Shown here piece after piece: positions 1-6,251 of a stretch of DNA of 8,282 nucleotides. The stretch is from NCBI GenBank assembly GCA_945875045.1, contig CAMCIX010000055.1, positions 1 to 8,282 on the forward strand, in the 5' to 3' direction. The notes under the pieces are model-generated. The model ran no database searches. It was not told the origin of the DNA and saw only the letters and a list, made by a program, of their open reading frames with translations. Positions within the stretch are counted from its first letter, which is position 1; every line of letters begins with the position of its first letter. The stretch comes from an uncultured Clostridia bacterium (lineage in GTDB: Bacteria; Bacillota; Clostridia; Oscillospirales; Acutalibacteraceae). The translations under genes and the position numbers were made by a program.

Positions 1-41
1 ACTGCATATCGTCGGCAGCGTCAGATGTGTATAAGAGACAG
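1..41 (+). other. Residual Illumina Nextera adapter (i5 index + transposase adapter)
   Basis: Bases 1-8 (ACTGCATA) match a standard Nextera i5 index, and bases 9-41 match the Nextera read-1 transposase adapter, ending in the 19-bp Tn5 mosaic end at 23-41 (AGATGTGTATAAGAGACAG). This is untrimmed library sequence at a contig end, not part of the genome and not a natural transposon end. Native sequence starts at about 42, so anything further upstream of the operon is unknown. The index identity is from memory of the kit's oligo list; the adapter core is unmistakable. Confidence 0.98.
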
Positions 42-89
42 GCTTTGTATTATTCATTATTAATTATTCATTAAATAATAAAAACACTA
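42..89 (+). promoter_or_regulatory. AT-rich upstream region with 11-bp direct repeat (possible UP-like element)
   Basis: This stretch is about 85% A+T and lies directly upstream of the -35 box. It contains the 11-mer ATTATTCATTA twice, at 49-59 and 63-73 (period 14). AT-rich tracts here can strengthen a promoter by contacting the RNA polymerase alpha subunit, but low-complexity AT-rich spacers are also common in Clostridia, so the role is a guess. No gene is visible in it, and the contig break at 41/42 hides what lies further upstream. Confidence 0.35.
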
Positions 90-118
90 TTGACTTTAGT
101 ACGGTGATGTGATAAAAT
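90..118 (+). promoter_or_regulatory. Sigma-A (sigma-70 type) promoter of the his operon
   Basis: The -35 box TTGACT (90-95; consensus TTGACA) is followed by a 17-base spacer and the -10 box TAAAAT (113-118; consensus TATAAT). The TG at 110-111 also gives an extended -10. The expected transcription start is near 124-126, leaving a leader of about 26-28 bases before the first ATG at 152. It is the only good promoter seen upstream of the operon, and no comparable one is needed between the tightly packed genes downstream. Confidence 0.82.
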
Positions 119-126
119 GCTAAAGT
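93..126 (+). promoter_or_regulatory. Candidate operator: inverted repeat spanning the promoter
   Basis: The arms ACTTTAG (93-99) and CTAAAGT (120-126) are a perfect 7-bp inverted repeat. Allowing one mismatch, the match extends to 9 bp (ACTTTAGTA against ACTTTAGCA read on the other strand). The arm centres are 27 bp apart. The left arm overlaps the -35 box and the right arm covers the predicted transcription start, so a bound protein would block polymerase. The likely ligand is the TrpR/YerC-family protein encoded next, at 152-442; that assignment is inference from position. Seven-base arms in AT-rich DNA could occur by chance. Confidence 0.5.
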
Positions 127-151
127 ATTACAATTCAGGAGTGCGTAAAAT

Positions 152-442
152 ATGCATAAGCTTGATAAAGAAAGAATGAGCCTGCTGTATAAGGCGGTGC
201 TGTCGCTTAAAACCGAGGAGGAGTGCGCGGCGTTTTTTGAGGACGCCTGCACGGTGCAGGAAACCGAGGCTATTGCCCAGCGAATTGAGGTTGCCTGTAA
301 GCTTAGCCGCGGCAAAAGCTATGTTGACATCAATAAAAGCACGGGGGCGAGCACCGCGACTATTTGCAGGGTAAGCCGATGCTTAAACTACGGCAGCGGT
401 GGCTATAAAACGGTAATCGGGCGTTTGGAGGAGAATAAATGA
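152..442 (+). CDS. hisR: YerC/YecD-family (TrpR superfamily) transcriptional regulator, probable histidine operon repressor
   Basis: A 96-residue DNA-binding protein of the TrpR superfamily, YerC/YecD branch. The N-terminal helices include the family-like segment SLKTEEECAAFFEDACTVQE (18-37), followed by AIAQRIEVACKLSRGKSY (40-57). A helix-turn-helix lies at about 55-77, with the hallmark GASTATICRVSRCLNYG at 65-81. The length is normal for the family (about 95-105 residues) and there is no extra sensor domain; TrpR itself binds its amino-acid corepressor within this fold. The ATG at 152 is preceded by AGGAG at 137-141. The stop overlaps the start of hisZG (ATGA, 439-442), so it is made from the same transcript as the enzymes. 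A histidine-responsive, autoregulatory repressor role is inferred from position, the inverted repeat over the promoter, and my recollection that TrpR-family 'HisR' regulators are described for Firmicute his genes. The family is confident; the specific role and symbol less so. Confidence 0.85.
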   Translation: MHKLDKERMSLLYKAVLSLKTEEECAAFFEDACTVQETEAIAQRIEVACKLSRGKSYVDINKSTGASTATICRVSRCLNYGSGGYKTVIGRLEENK

Positions 443-2001
443 GCTTTGACGAAAGTATATTAAAAAGCGACGAAAGGGCGGTATATGAGCTTAGAGCCCT
501 CTACCGCGAATACGGCTACAGCCAGTATAAAATGAGCAAGTTTGAGGAATACGATTTGTACTCCGAAAACAAGGACTTTTTGGTGTCGGACGGGGTTATA
601 ACCTTTAACGATACCAACGGCAAGCTGTTAGCCTTAAAGCCTGACGTAACCCTTTCTATTTTAAAGAATTTTAAGGACGAGGCGGGTTCTACCGAGCGCC
701 TTTACTATAACGAGAATGTTTACCGCATTTCCGAAACCTCCCATACCTATAAGGAAATTATGCAGACGGGGCTTGAATGTATAGGCGATATAAACGGCGA
801 TAACGAGGCGGAGGTTATAATACTTGCCCTTAAAAGCCTTGCTTTAATCAGTAAAACCTTTGTGCTTGATTTGTCCCACGTCGGACTGGTTTCGGCTCTG
901 CTTGACGGGTTCGGCTTAGAAGGCGAGAAAAGAAAGGCGGCTTTAAACGCTGTGGTCTCCAAAAGCGGGGACCTGCTCCGCGAGACCTGCGGCGAGGAGG
1001 CTTTCAGTGAACTTAAATGCCTTATTAAAAGCTTTAAAAACTCCAAGGACGCGCTTGAATGTATCGGCGAAATTTGCAAAACCGACAAGGCTAAACAGTA
1101 CGCCGAGGAGCTTCAAAAAATTTTTGACCGTGCTCAAAAAGAGGGCTTTGGCGACAATATCAATATCGACTTTTCAATCGTGGATTCCGCCGCGTATTAC
1201 AGCGGTGCGGTATTCAAGGGCTATATAGACGGCGCCGAGACAAGGGTGCTTTCGGGCGGAAGATATGACGGGCTTATGCGCAAGATGGGAAGACGCTCGG
1301 GCGGAATAGGATTTGCGGTTTATCTTGACGCCCTTGAACGCGCCGATGAAAAGGCGGGAGCGGACAGCGGCTATATAAACGTCGCCCTACCTAAAGGACG
1401 GCTCGGCGAAAAGGTTTATTCAATGTTTGAAAGGGCGGGCTTTCCTTGCCCCTCTATTAAGGAGAACAACCGCAAGCTGATTTTTGAAAATGCGGAATTG
1501 GGGCTTCGCTTTTTCTGGGTAAAGCCGTCGGACGTTGCTATCTATGTTGAGCGGGGCGCGGCGGATATAGGCGTTGCGGGCAAGGATATTTTGCTTGAAT
1601 ACGAGCCTGACGTTTATGAGCTGCTCGATTTAAAGTTAGGAATTTGCCGTATGGCGGTGGCGGGCAAAAAGGACTTTAAGGACGACACCTCAAAAACACT
1701 TAGAGTGGCTACTAAATTTTCAAATATCGCGCGGCAGTACTACGCCGAAAAGTGCCGCGATATTGATATTATCCACCTTAACGGCTCGATTGAGTTAGCC
1801 CCGATTTTAGGGCTTTCGGACGTGATTGTGGATATTGTTGAGACGGGCAAAACCCTGCTTGAAAACAACTTAGAGCCCTTTGAGACAATCGTTCCGATAA
1901 GCGCAAGGCTGATTTCAAACAAGGCGAGCTTTAAGTTTAAGGCAGAAAAAATCGAGAAAATCAAAAAGGGACTTTTAGGTCTTACGGAGAATGAGCAATG
2001 A
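439..2001 (+). CDS. hisZG: HisZ-HisG fusion: ATP phosphoribosyltransferase regulatory subunit joined to short-form catalytic subunit
   Basis: A 520-residue fusion for the first committed step, ATP + PRPP to phosphoribosyl-ATP, the usual site of histidine feedback inhibition. Residues 1 to about 300 are a HisZ (histidyl-tRNA synthetase-like) domain: LKPDVTLSI at 66-74 (motif 2 region), MQTGLECIG at 108-116, YYSGAVF at 253-259, SGGRYDGL at 272-279 and GGIGFAVYLDAL at 288-299. From about 312 comes a short-form HisG: ALPKGRLGE at 316-324, DIGVAGKDIL at 376-385, VATKFSNIARQYY at 423-435, and the PRPP-binding loop DVIVDIVETGKTL at 461-473. It ends without the C-terminal regulatory domain of long HisG, as expected for HisZ-dependent enzymes. 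HisZ and HisG are normally separate proteins. Here the reading frame is continuous through a linker of roughly ten residues, and the usual HisG initiator Met is replaced by Tyr312, with no in-frame ATG, GTG or TTG nearby. GGAGGAG at 427-433 precedes the start, which overlaps the regulator's stop. Confidence 0.95.
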   Translation: MSFDESILKSDERAVYELRALYREYGYSQYKMSKFEEYDLYSENKDFLVSDGVITFNDTNGKLLALKPDVTLSILKNFKDEAGSTERLYYNENVYRISETSHTYKEIMQTGLECIGDINGDNEAEVIILALKSLALISKTFVLDLSHVGLVSALLDGFGLEGEKRKAALNAVVSKSGDLLRETCGEEAFSELKCLIKSFKNSKDALECIGEICKTDKAKQYAEELQKIFDRAQKEGFGDNINIDFSIVDSAAYYSGAVFKGYIDGAETRVLSGGRYDGLMRKMGRRSGGIGFAVYLDALERADEKAGADSGYINVALPKGRLGEKVYSMFERAGFPCPSIKENNRKLIFENAELGLRFFWVKPSDVAIYVERGAADIGVAGKDILLEYEPDVYELLDLKLGICRMAVAGKKDFKDDTSKTLRVATKFSNIARQYYAEKCRDIDIIHLNGSIELAPILGLSDVIVDIVETGKTLLENNLEPFETIVPISARLISNKASFKFKAEKIEKIKKGLLGLTENEQ

Positions 2002-3278
2002 TTAAGATTATGAAATACGGCGAGGTATCGCCCGAGGAAATTTTTGCCCGCGGCACGGCGGCGACCGACGTTTCGGGGATTGTGCGTGATATTATAGACA
2101 ACGTAAAGGCAAACGGTGATAAGGCGCTTTACGAATACTGCGAAAAATTCGATAAGGCTAAATTATCCTCGCTTGAGGTAAGTAAAGAGGAAATCGACGA
2201 GGCGTTTTCGGCGGTAGAGCCGCAGTTTATCGAGATTTTAAAGGAGGCGGCGGAGAATATCCGCGCTTTCCACAAGCAGCAGGTGCGCACCGGCTTTATT
2301 ATAAACGGCGACGGCTATGTTACGGGTCAGGTCATCACCCCGATTGAAAAGGTCGGGCTTTATGTTCCGGGCGGCACGGCGGCGTACCCGTCTACCGTGT
2401 TAATGGACAGTATTCCCGCTAAAATCGCGGGGTGTAAGGAGATTTGCATTACAACTCCCCCCTCGGCGGACGGCAAGGTTAATCCAGCTATACTTGCGGC
2501 GGCGAAAATCGCGGGGGTTGACCGCATTTTCAAAATAGGCGGCGCACAGGCGGTAGCCGCTCTTGCCTACGGCACAGAGACGGTGCCGAAGGTTGATAAA
2601 ATTGTAGGTCCCGGAAACGCCTTTGTGGCAGAAGCTAAAAGGCAGGTTTTCGGCCTGGTCTCCATTGATATGATTGCGGGACCCAGCGAGATTTTAGTAA
2701 TTGCGGACGGCAAGAGCAACCCGAAATTTGTCGCGGCGGATCTGCTCTCCCAAGCCGAGCACGACAAAATGGCGTCTGCCGTGCTTGTGACCGACAGCGG
2801 GGAGTTAGCAGGGCAGGTAAGCGCCGAGCTTGAAAGGCAGATACCTTTACTTCCGCGTGCCGAGATAGCCCGTATTTCTATTGACAATAACGGCAAAATC
2901 ATTGTTGCCGACAATCTTTTCGACGTTATAGAGGTTGCAAACGAGATAGCTCCCGAGCATTTGGAGCTCTGCGTTGACAGCCCGTTTGATTATTTGGGTA
3001 AAATAAAGAACGCGGGCAGTATATTTATGGGCAGATATTGCCCCGAAGCCTTGGGCGACTATTTTGCAGGTCCTAACCACACCCTGCCCACATCGGGCAC
3101 GGCGAGATTTTCAAGCCCCCTGTCGGTGGACGATTTCGTTAAAAAATCCCAGTACACCTATTATACAAAGGACGCGCTTCAAAAATCGGCGGAATCGGTT
3201 GCCTTCTTTGCCGAAAAAGAGGGACTCTCCGCCCACGCAAGGAGCGTTACGGTGCGTTTTGAGGAGACGGAAAAATGA
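1998..3278 (+). CDS. hisD: Histidinol dehydrogenase
   Basis: A 426-residue, zinc- and NAD-dependent enzyme for the last two steps, L-histidinol to L-histidinal to L-histidine. It is full length (family about 425-440). By alignment from memory to the E. coli enzyme, the catalytic pair is Glu320-His321 in IAPEHLELCVDS (317-328), and the zinc ligands are Gln252 and His255 (SQAEHDKMAS), Asp354 (GDYFAGPNHTLPTSG) and His413 (LSAHARSVTVRF). The NAD-binding half shows KVGLYVPGGTAAYPSTVLM (118-136) and the conserved IVGPGNAFVAEAKR (202-215) and IAGPSEILVIAD (226-237). All expected residues are present. The ATG lies in an ATGA overlap with the hisZG stop, with GGAGA at 1986-1990 seven bases upstream. 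Confidence 0.98.
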   Translation: MIKIMKYGEVSPEEIFARGTAATDVSGIVRDIIDNVKANGDKALYEYCEKFDKAKLSSLEVSKEEIDEAFSAVEPQFIEILKEAAENIRAFHKQQVRTGFIINGDGYVTGQVITPIEKVGLYVPGGTAAYPSTVLMDSIPAKIAGCKEICITTPPSADGKVNPAILAAAKIAGVDRIFKIGGAQAVAALAYGTETVPKVDKIVGPGNAFVAEAKRQVFGLVSIDMIAGPSEILVIADGKSNPKFVAADLLSQAEHDKMASAVLVTDSGELAGQVSAELERQIPLLPRAEIARISIDNNGKIIVADNLFDVIEVANEIAPEHLELCVDSPFDYLGKIKNAGSIFMGRYCPEALGDYFAGPNHTLPTSGTARFSSPLSVDDFVKKSQYTYYTKDALQKSAESVAFFAEKEGLSAHARSVTVRFEETEK

Positions 3279-4336
3279 GCAGATTTTTAAGCCGAAAATT
3301 AGCGGGGCTTGAGGCTTATGTACCGGGCGAACAGCCAAAAGACAAGCGTTATATAAAGCTTAATACCAACGAATCGCCCTATCCTCCGCCGAAAAATGTG
3401 GTTGAAGCGATAGGAAAAGCGGAAATTGAGGACTTGCGGCTTTACTCCGACCCCGAGTGTACCGCTCTAAAATCGGCGATAGCAGAGCAGTACGGAGTAG
3501 ACACCGAAAATATATTTATATCCAACGGCTCGGACGAGATTCTGAATTTCGCCTTTATGGCATACGGCGACAGGGGAGCGGTTTTCCCCGATATAACCTA
3601 CGGCTTTTACTCGGTTTTTGCCGATTTGTACGGCATTAACGCCGAGGTCATGCCGCTAAAGGGGGATTTTATGGTCGATATAAATGACTATTGCAATAAA
3701 AACAGCCTTGTAGTAATAGCCAACCCCAACGCGCCTACGGGTATCGCCTTAGAGCTTTCGGAGGTTGAAAAAATCGTTTCCTCTAACCCCGACGGGATTG
3801 TTATTATCGATGAAGCGTATGTTGATTTCGGGGCGGAAAGCACTGTACGGCTTACCGAAAAATACTCCAATCTGCTTGTGGTGCAGACCTATTCAAAATC
3901 CCGCAGTATGGCGGGGGCACGCTTGGGCTACGGCTTTGCAAATGAACAAATTATCGAAGACCTTGAAAAAATTAAGTACTCCACCAACCCCTATAATATT
4001 AACAGACTTACTCAAATTGCGGGGACGGCGGCGATAGAAAATCAGGCGTATTTTGACGGAAACTGCAGAAAAATCGCCGAAACGCGGGAATATGTAAAGG
4101 AAGAGCTTAGAAATTTGGGCTTCACGGTTTCAGACTCTAAGGCGAATTTCCTATTTGCCAAAAGCGATAAAATAGGCGGCAAGGAGCTTTATTTGTCGCT
4201 TAAGGAGCGCGGAATTTTAATAAGGCACTTTGAAAGTAAGCGTATAAAGGACTATAACCGCATTACTGTCGGTAGCCGCGAGGAAATGGAAATTTTCCTT
4301 AAAAACGTGGGTGAAATTATAGGAGGGAAAGTATGA
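3275..4336 (+). CDS. hisC: Histidinol-phosphate aminotransferase
   Basis: A 353-residue PLP-dependent fold-type I aminotransferase that converts imidazole-acetol phosphate plus glutamate to L-histidinol phosphate plus 2-oxoglutarate. Visible motifs in order: YVPGEQP (15-21) and LNTNESPYPPP (29-39) at the N-terminus, SNGSDEIL (83-90) for phosphate binding, ANPNAPTG (149-156), IIDEAYVDF (177-185) with the PLP-ring Asp179 and Tyr182, the Schiff-base lysine Lys208 in QTYSKSRSMAGARLGYG (204-220), and RITVGS (329-334) with the substrate-carboxylate arginine. Length is normal. HisC can overlap in activity with aromatic aminotransferases, but placement between hisD and hisB makes the histidine role clear. 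B. subtilis keeps hisC outside its his operon; here it is inside. GAGGAG (3261-3266) precedes an ATGA overlap with hisD. Confidence 0.97.
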   Translation: MSRFLSRKLAGLEAYVPGEQPKDKRYIKLNTNESPYPPPKNVVEAIGKAEIEDLRLYSDPECTALKSAIAEQYGVDTENIFISNGSDEILNFAFMAYGDRGAVFPDITYGFYSVFADLYGINAEVMPLKGDFMVDINDYCNKNSLVVIANPNAPTGIALELSEVEKIVSSNPDGIVIIDEAYVDFGAESTVRLTEKYSNLLVVQTYSKSRSMAGARLGYGFANEQIIEDLEKIKYSTNPYNINRLTQIAGTAAIENQAYFDGNCRKIAETREYVKEELRNLGFTVSDSKANFLFAKSDKIGGKELYLSLKERGILIRHFESKRIKDYNRITVGSREEMEIFLKNVGEIIGGKV

Positions 4337-4920
4337 GGATCGCGGAAATTAACAGAAAAACCAATGAAACCGATATTAAGCTGAAGTTGAATTTAGACGG
4401 TACGGGCAAGAGCGAAATTGACACAGGCTGCGGCTTTCTTGACCATATGTTAACCCTTTTTGCACGTCACGGCGGCTTTGACCTTACCGTTTCCTGCAAG
4501 GGGGACACCTATGTCGATTACCACCACACGACCGAGGATATTGGCATAGCCTTGGGCGACGCCTTTAAGTCGGCTTTAGGCGATATGCGGGGCATTACCC
4601 GCTACGGAAGCTTTATTCTGCCGATGGACGAATCGCTTATTATGACGGCGGTGGATATTTCGGGGCGGTCGCATCTGTCCTATGACCTGCAAATCCCTGC
4701 GCAGAAGGTCGGCGATTTTGATACCGAGCTTGCAGAGGAGTTTTACTTAGGGTTTGTCCGTCACGCGGCGGTGACCTTACATATCAAAGAGCTTTCGGGG
4801 ACTAACTCCCACCACATTATCGAGGGAGCCTTTAAATCGGTTGCGCGAAGCCTTGCGGCGGCGGTTAAAATTGACGAAAACCGTAAGAATGAAATTCCGT
4901 CCACAAAGGGTGTGCTTTAA
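4333..4920 (+). CDS. hisB: Imidazoleglycerol-phosphate dehydratase (monofunctional)
   Basis: A 195-residue manganese enzyme that dehydrates imidazole glycerol phosphate to imidazole-acetol phosphate. The two internally repeated metal-binding motifs are clear: DYHHTTEDIGIALG (62-75, with His64, His65, Glu68) and GTNSHHIIEGAFKSVARSL (156-174, with His160, His161, Glu164). The conserved GFLDHMLTLFARHGGFD (34-50) and the family-typical end IPSTKGVL are also present. The length matches the stand-alone dehydratase. There is no HAD-type histidinol phosphatase domain like that fused to HisB in E. coli, which fits the separate PHP phosphatase gene at the end of this operon. A strong AGGAGGG (4321-4327) lies five bases before the ATG, which overlaps the hisC stop (ATGA). 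Confidence 0.98.
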   Translation: MRIAEINRKTNETDIKLKLNLDGTGKSEIDTGCGFLDHMLTLFARHGGFDLTVSCKGDTYVDYHHTTEDIGIALGDAFKSALGDMRGITRYGSFILPMDESLIMTAVDISGRSHLSYDLQIPAQKVGDFDTELAEEFYLGFVRHAAVTLHIKELSGTNSHHIIEGAFKSVARSLAAAVKIDENRKNEIPSTKGVL

Positions 4921-5541
4921 ATGATTGCAATAATTGATTACGGTGTTGGTAACCTCTTTTCCCTCTCCTCTTCCCTAAAAGCGGTGGGAGCGGACGCGGT
5001 TATCACGGGGGAGAGTAAGCTTATACGAAAAGCCGATAAGCTGATACTTCCCGGCGTTGGCGCCTTTGGCGACGCTATGGAAAAGCTTAAAGCCGATGGG
5101 CTTGATAGGCTTATAAAAGAGGAAACCGCTTCGGGCAAGCCGCTCCTTGGTATCTGCCTTGGTATGCAGCTGCTGTTCGACAAAAGCTACGAGTTCGGCG
5201 AGCATTTTGGGTTAGGTCTTATAAAGGGCGAGGTTGTGCCTATGGAGGGCAGAATACCTAAAAATCTTAAAATCCCGCATATCGGCTGGAACTCCCTAAA
5301 ATTAAAGGGCGACTGCCCGATTTTTAAAGATAATAAGGACGGCGATTTCGTCTATTTCGTTCATTCCTTTTTTGCGGACGGCTGTGAAGAAAGCGTTACC
5401 GCAACCACCGAATACGGTATTAAAATTACCGCGGCGGCGGCAAATAAAAATGTTTTCGGCTGTCAGTTCCACCCCGAAAAGAGCGGCGAAACAGGGCTTA
5501 AAATTCTGCGTGCCTTTTGCGGCTTGGAGGCAAACAAATGA
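4921..5541 (+). CDS. hisH: Imidazole glycerol phosphate synthase, glutamine amidotransferase subunit
   Basis: A 206-residue class I glutamine amidotransferase that releases ammonia from glutamine and channels it to HisF. The catalytic triad is visible: nucleophile Cys79 in LLGICLGMQLLFD (75-87), and His184 and Glu186 in CQFHPEKS (181-188). ILPGVGAFGDAM (42-53) supplies the conserved loop near the oxyanion region, and PHIGWNSL (119-126) is also typical of HisH. Full length. The ATG directly follows the hisB stop TAA with no gap; the upstream ribosome site is weak (AAAGGG at 4905-4910), so translation may depend on ribosomes terminating on hisB. The partner gene hisF is separated from it by hisA, a common order. 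Confidence 0.98.
   Translation: MIAIIDYGVGNLFSLSSSLKAVGADAVITGESKLIRKADKLILPGVGAFGDAMEKLKADGLDRLIKEETASGKPLLGICLGMQLLFDKSYEFGEHFGLGLIKGEVVPMEGRIPKNLKIPHIGWNSLKLKGDCPIFKDNKDGDFVYFVHSFFADGCEESVTATTEYGIKITAAAANKNVFGCQFHPEKSGETGLKILRAFCGLEANK
5526..5530 (+). promoter_or_regulatory. Ribosome binding site that sets the hisA start
   Basis: GGAGG lies seven bases before the ATG at 5538. An in-frame ATG also exists at 5517 but lies upstream of this site and would add seven non-conserved residues (MRLGGKQ). Starting at 5538 gives the canonical N-terminus MNIFPAIDLY and the ATGA overlap seen at other junctions in the operon. Confidence 0.85.
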
Positions 5542-6251
5542 ACATTTTTCCTGCGATAGATTTGTACGAGCACAAGGCCGTACGGCTCTTTAAGGGCGAT
5601 TACGCCGAAATGACGGTTTACAGCGATAACCCAATAGAAATAGCACGGGATTTTGAAGCTAAGGGCGCGAAATTTATTCATATAGTGGACTTAGAGGGGG
5701 CGAAAAACGGCGAGACCCCGAATTTCGATATTGTAAAGGAAATCGCCCAAAGCACCGGGCTTTTTTGCGAGATAGGCGGCGGTATACGCTCAATTGATAC
5801 CGTTGAAAAGTATTTAAACGCGGGGCTTGACCGCGTGATTTTAGGCACGGCGGCGGTAAACGACGAGGATTTTCTGCGAACCGCTGTAGAAAAGTACGGC
5901 GATAAAATCGCGGTCGGGGTCGATATTAAGGACGGCTTTGTAGCGGTAAAGGGCTGGACCGAAAAATCAAGCTACAGCTGCTTTGATTTTTGCGAAAAAA
6001 TGCGGGAAATCGGGGTAAAAACCCTTATCTGCACCGATATTTCAAGGGACGGCGCTATGAAAGGCACTAACCGCGAGCTTTATAAGGAGCTTTCCGAAAA
6101 ATTCGATATTAACATCACCGCCTCGGGCGGGGTTTCAAGCATTGAGGACATTAAGGCGCTGAGAAGTCTTAACCTATACGGCGCAATAATCGGCAAGGCT
6201 TACTACATAGGAGCTATCAATCTTGTCGAAGCATTGGAGGCGGCAAAATGA
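5538..6251 (+). CDS. hisA: ProFAR isomerase (phosphoribosylformimino-5-aminoimidazole carboxamide ribotide isomerase)
   Basis: A 237-residue (beta/alpha)8-barrel enzyme that isomerises ProFAR to PRFAR by an Amadori rearrangement. The general acid/base pair is Asp8 (FPAIDLYEHKAVRL, 4-17) and Asp129 (VGVDIKDG, 127-134). The two phosphate-binding half-barrel loops are EIGGGIRS (78-85) and ASGGVSS (195-201), with TDISRDGAMKG (167-177) between them. Trp140 in VKGWTEKS (137-144) sits where HisA has its substrate-stacking tryptophan. This Trp, and the Arg-containing GGGIRS loop, separate it from its paralogue HisF downstream. Full length. The start was chosen at 5538 rather than the in-frame ATG at 5517, because of the GGAGG at 5526-5530 and the ATGA overlap with hisH. 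Confidence 0.97.
   Translation: MNIFPAIDLYEHKAVRLFKGDYAEMTVYSDNPIEIARDFEAKGAKFIHIVDLEGAKNGETPNFDIVKEIAQSTGLFCEIGGGIRSIDTVEKYLNAGLDRVILGTAAVNDEDFLRTAVEKYGDKIAVGVDIKDGFVAVKGWTEKSSYSCFDFCEKMREIGVKTLICTDISRDGAMKGTNRELYKELSEKFDINITASGGVSSIEDIKALRSLNLYGAIIGKAYYIGAINLVEALEAAK

Noticed and set aside
23..41. A Tn5 mosaic end, which could suggest a natural transposon inverted repeat
   Set aside because: It sits inside the full Nextera adapter with an index in front, so it is a library artefact.
64..315. Minus-strand open frame of 83 codons over the promoter and regulator gene
   Set aside because: Antisense to a recognised gene and to the promoter, low-complexity translation, no ribosome site or family match.
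5517..5537. Upstream in-frame ATG for hisA
   Set aside because: Adds MRLGGKQ, which is not part of HisA, and precedes the GGAGG; the 5538 start gives the conserved N-terminus and the ATGA overlap.
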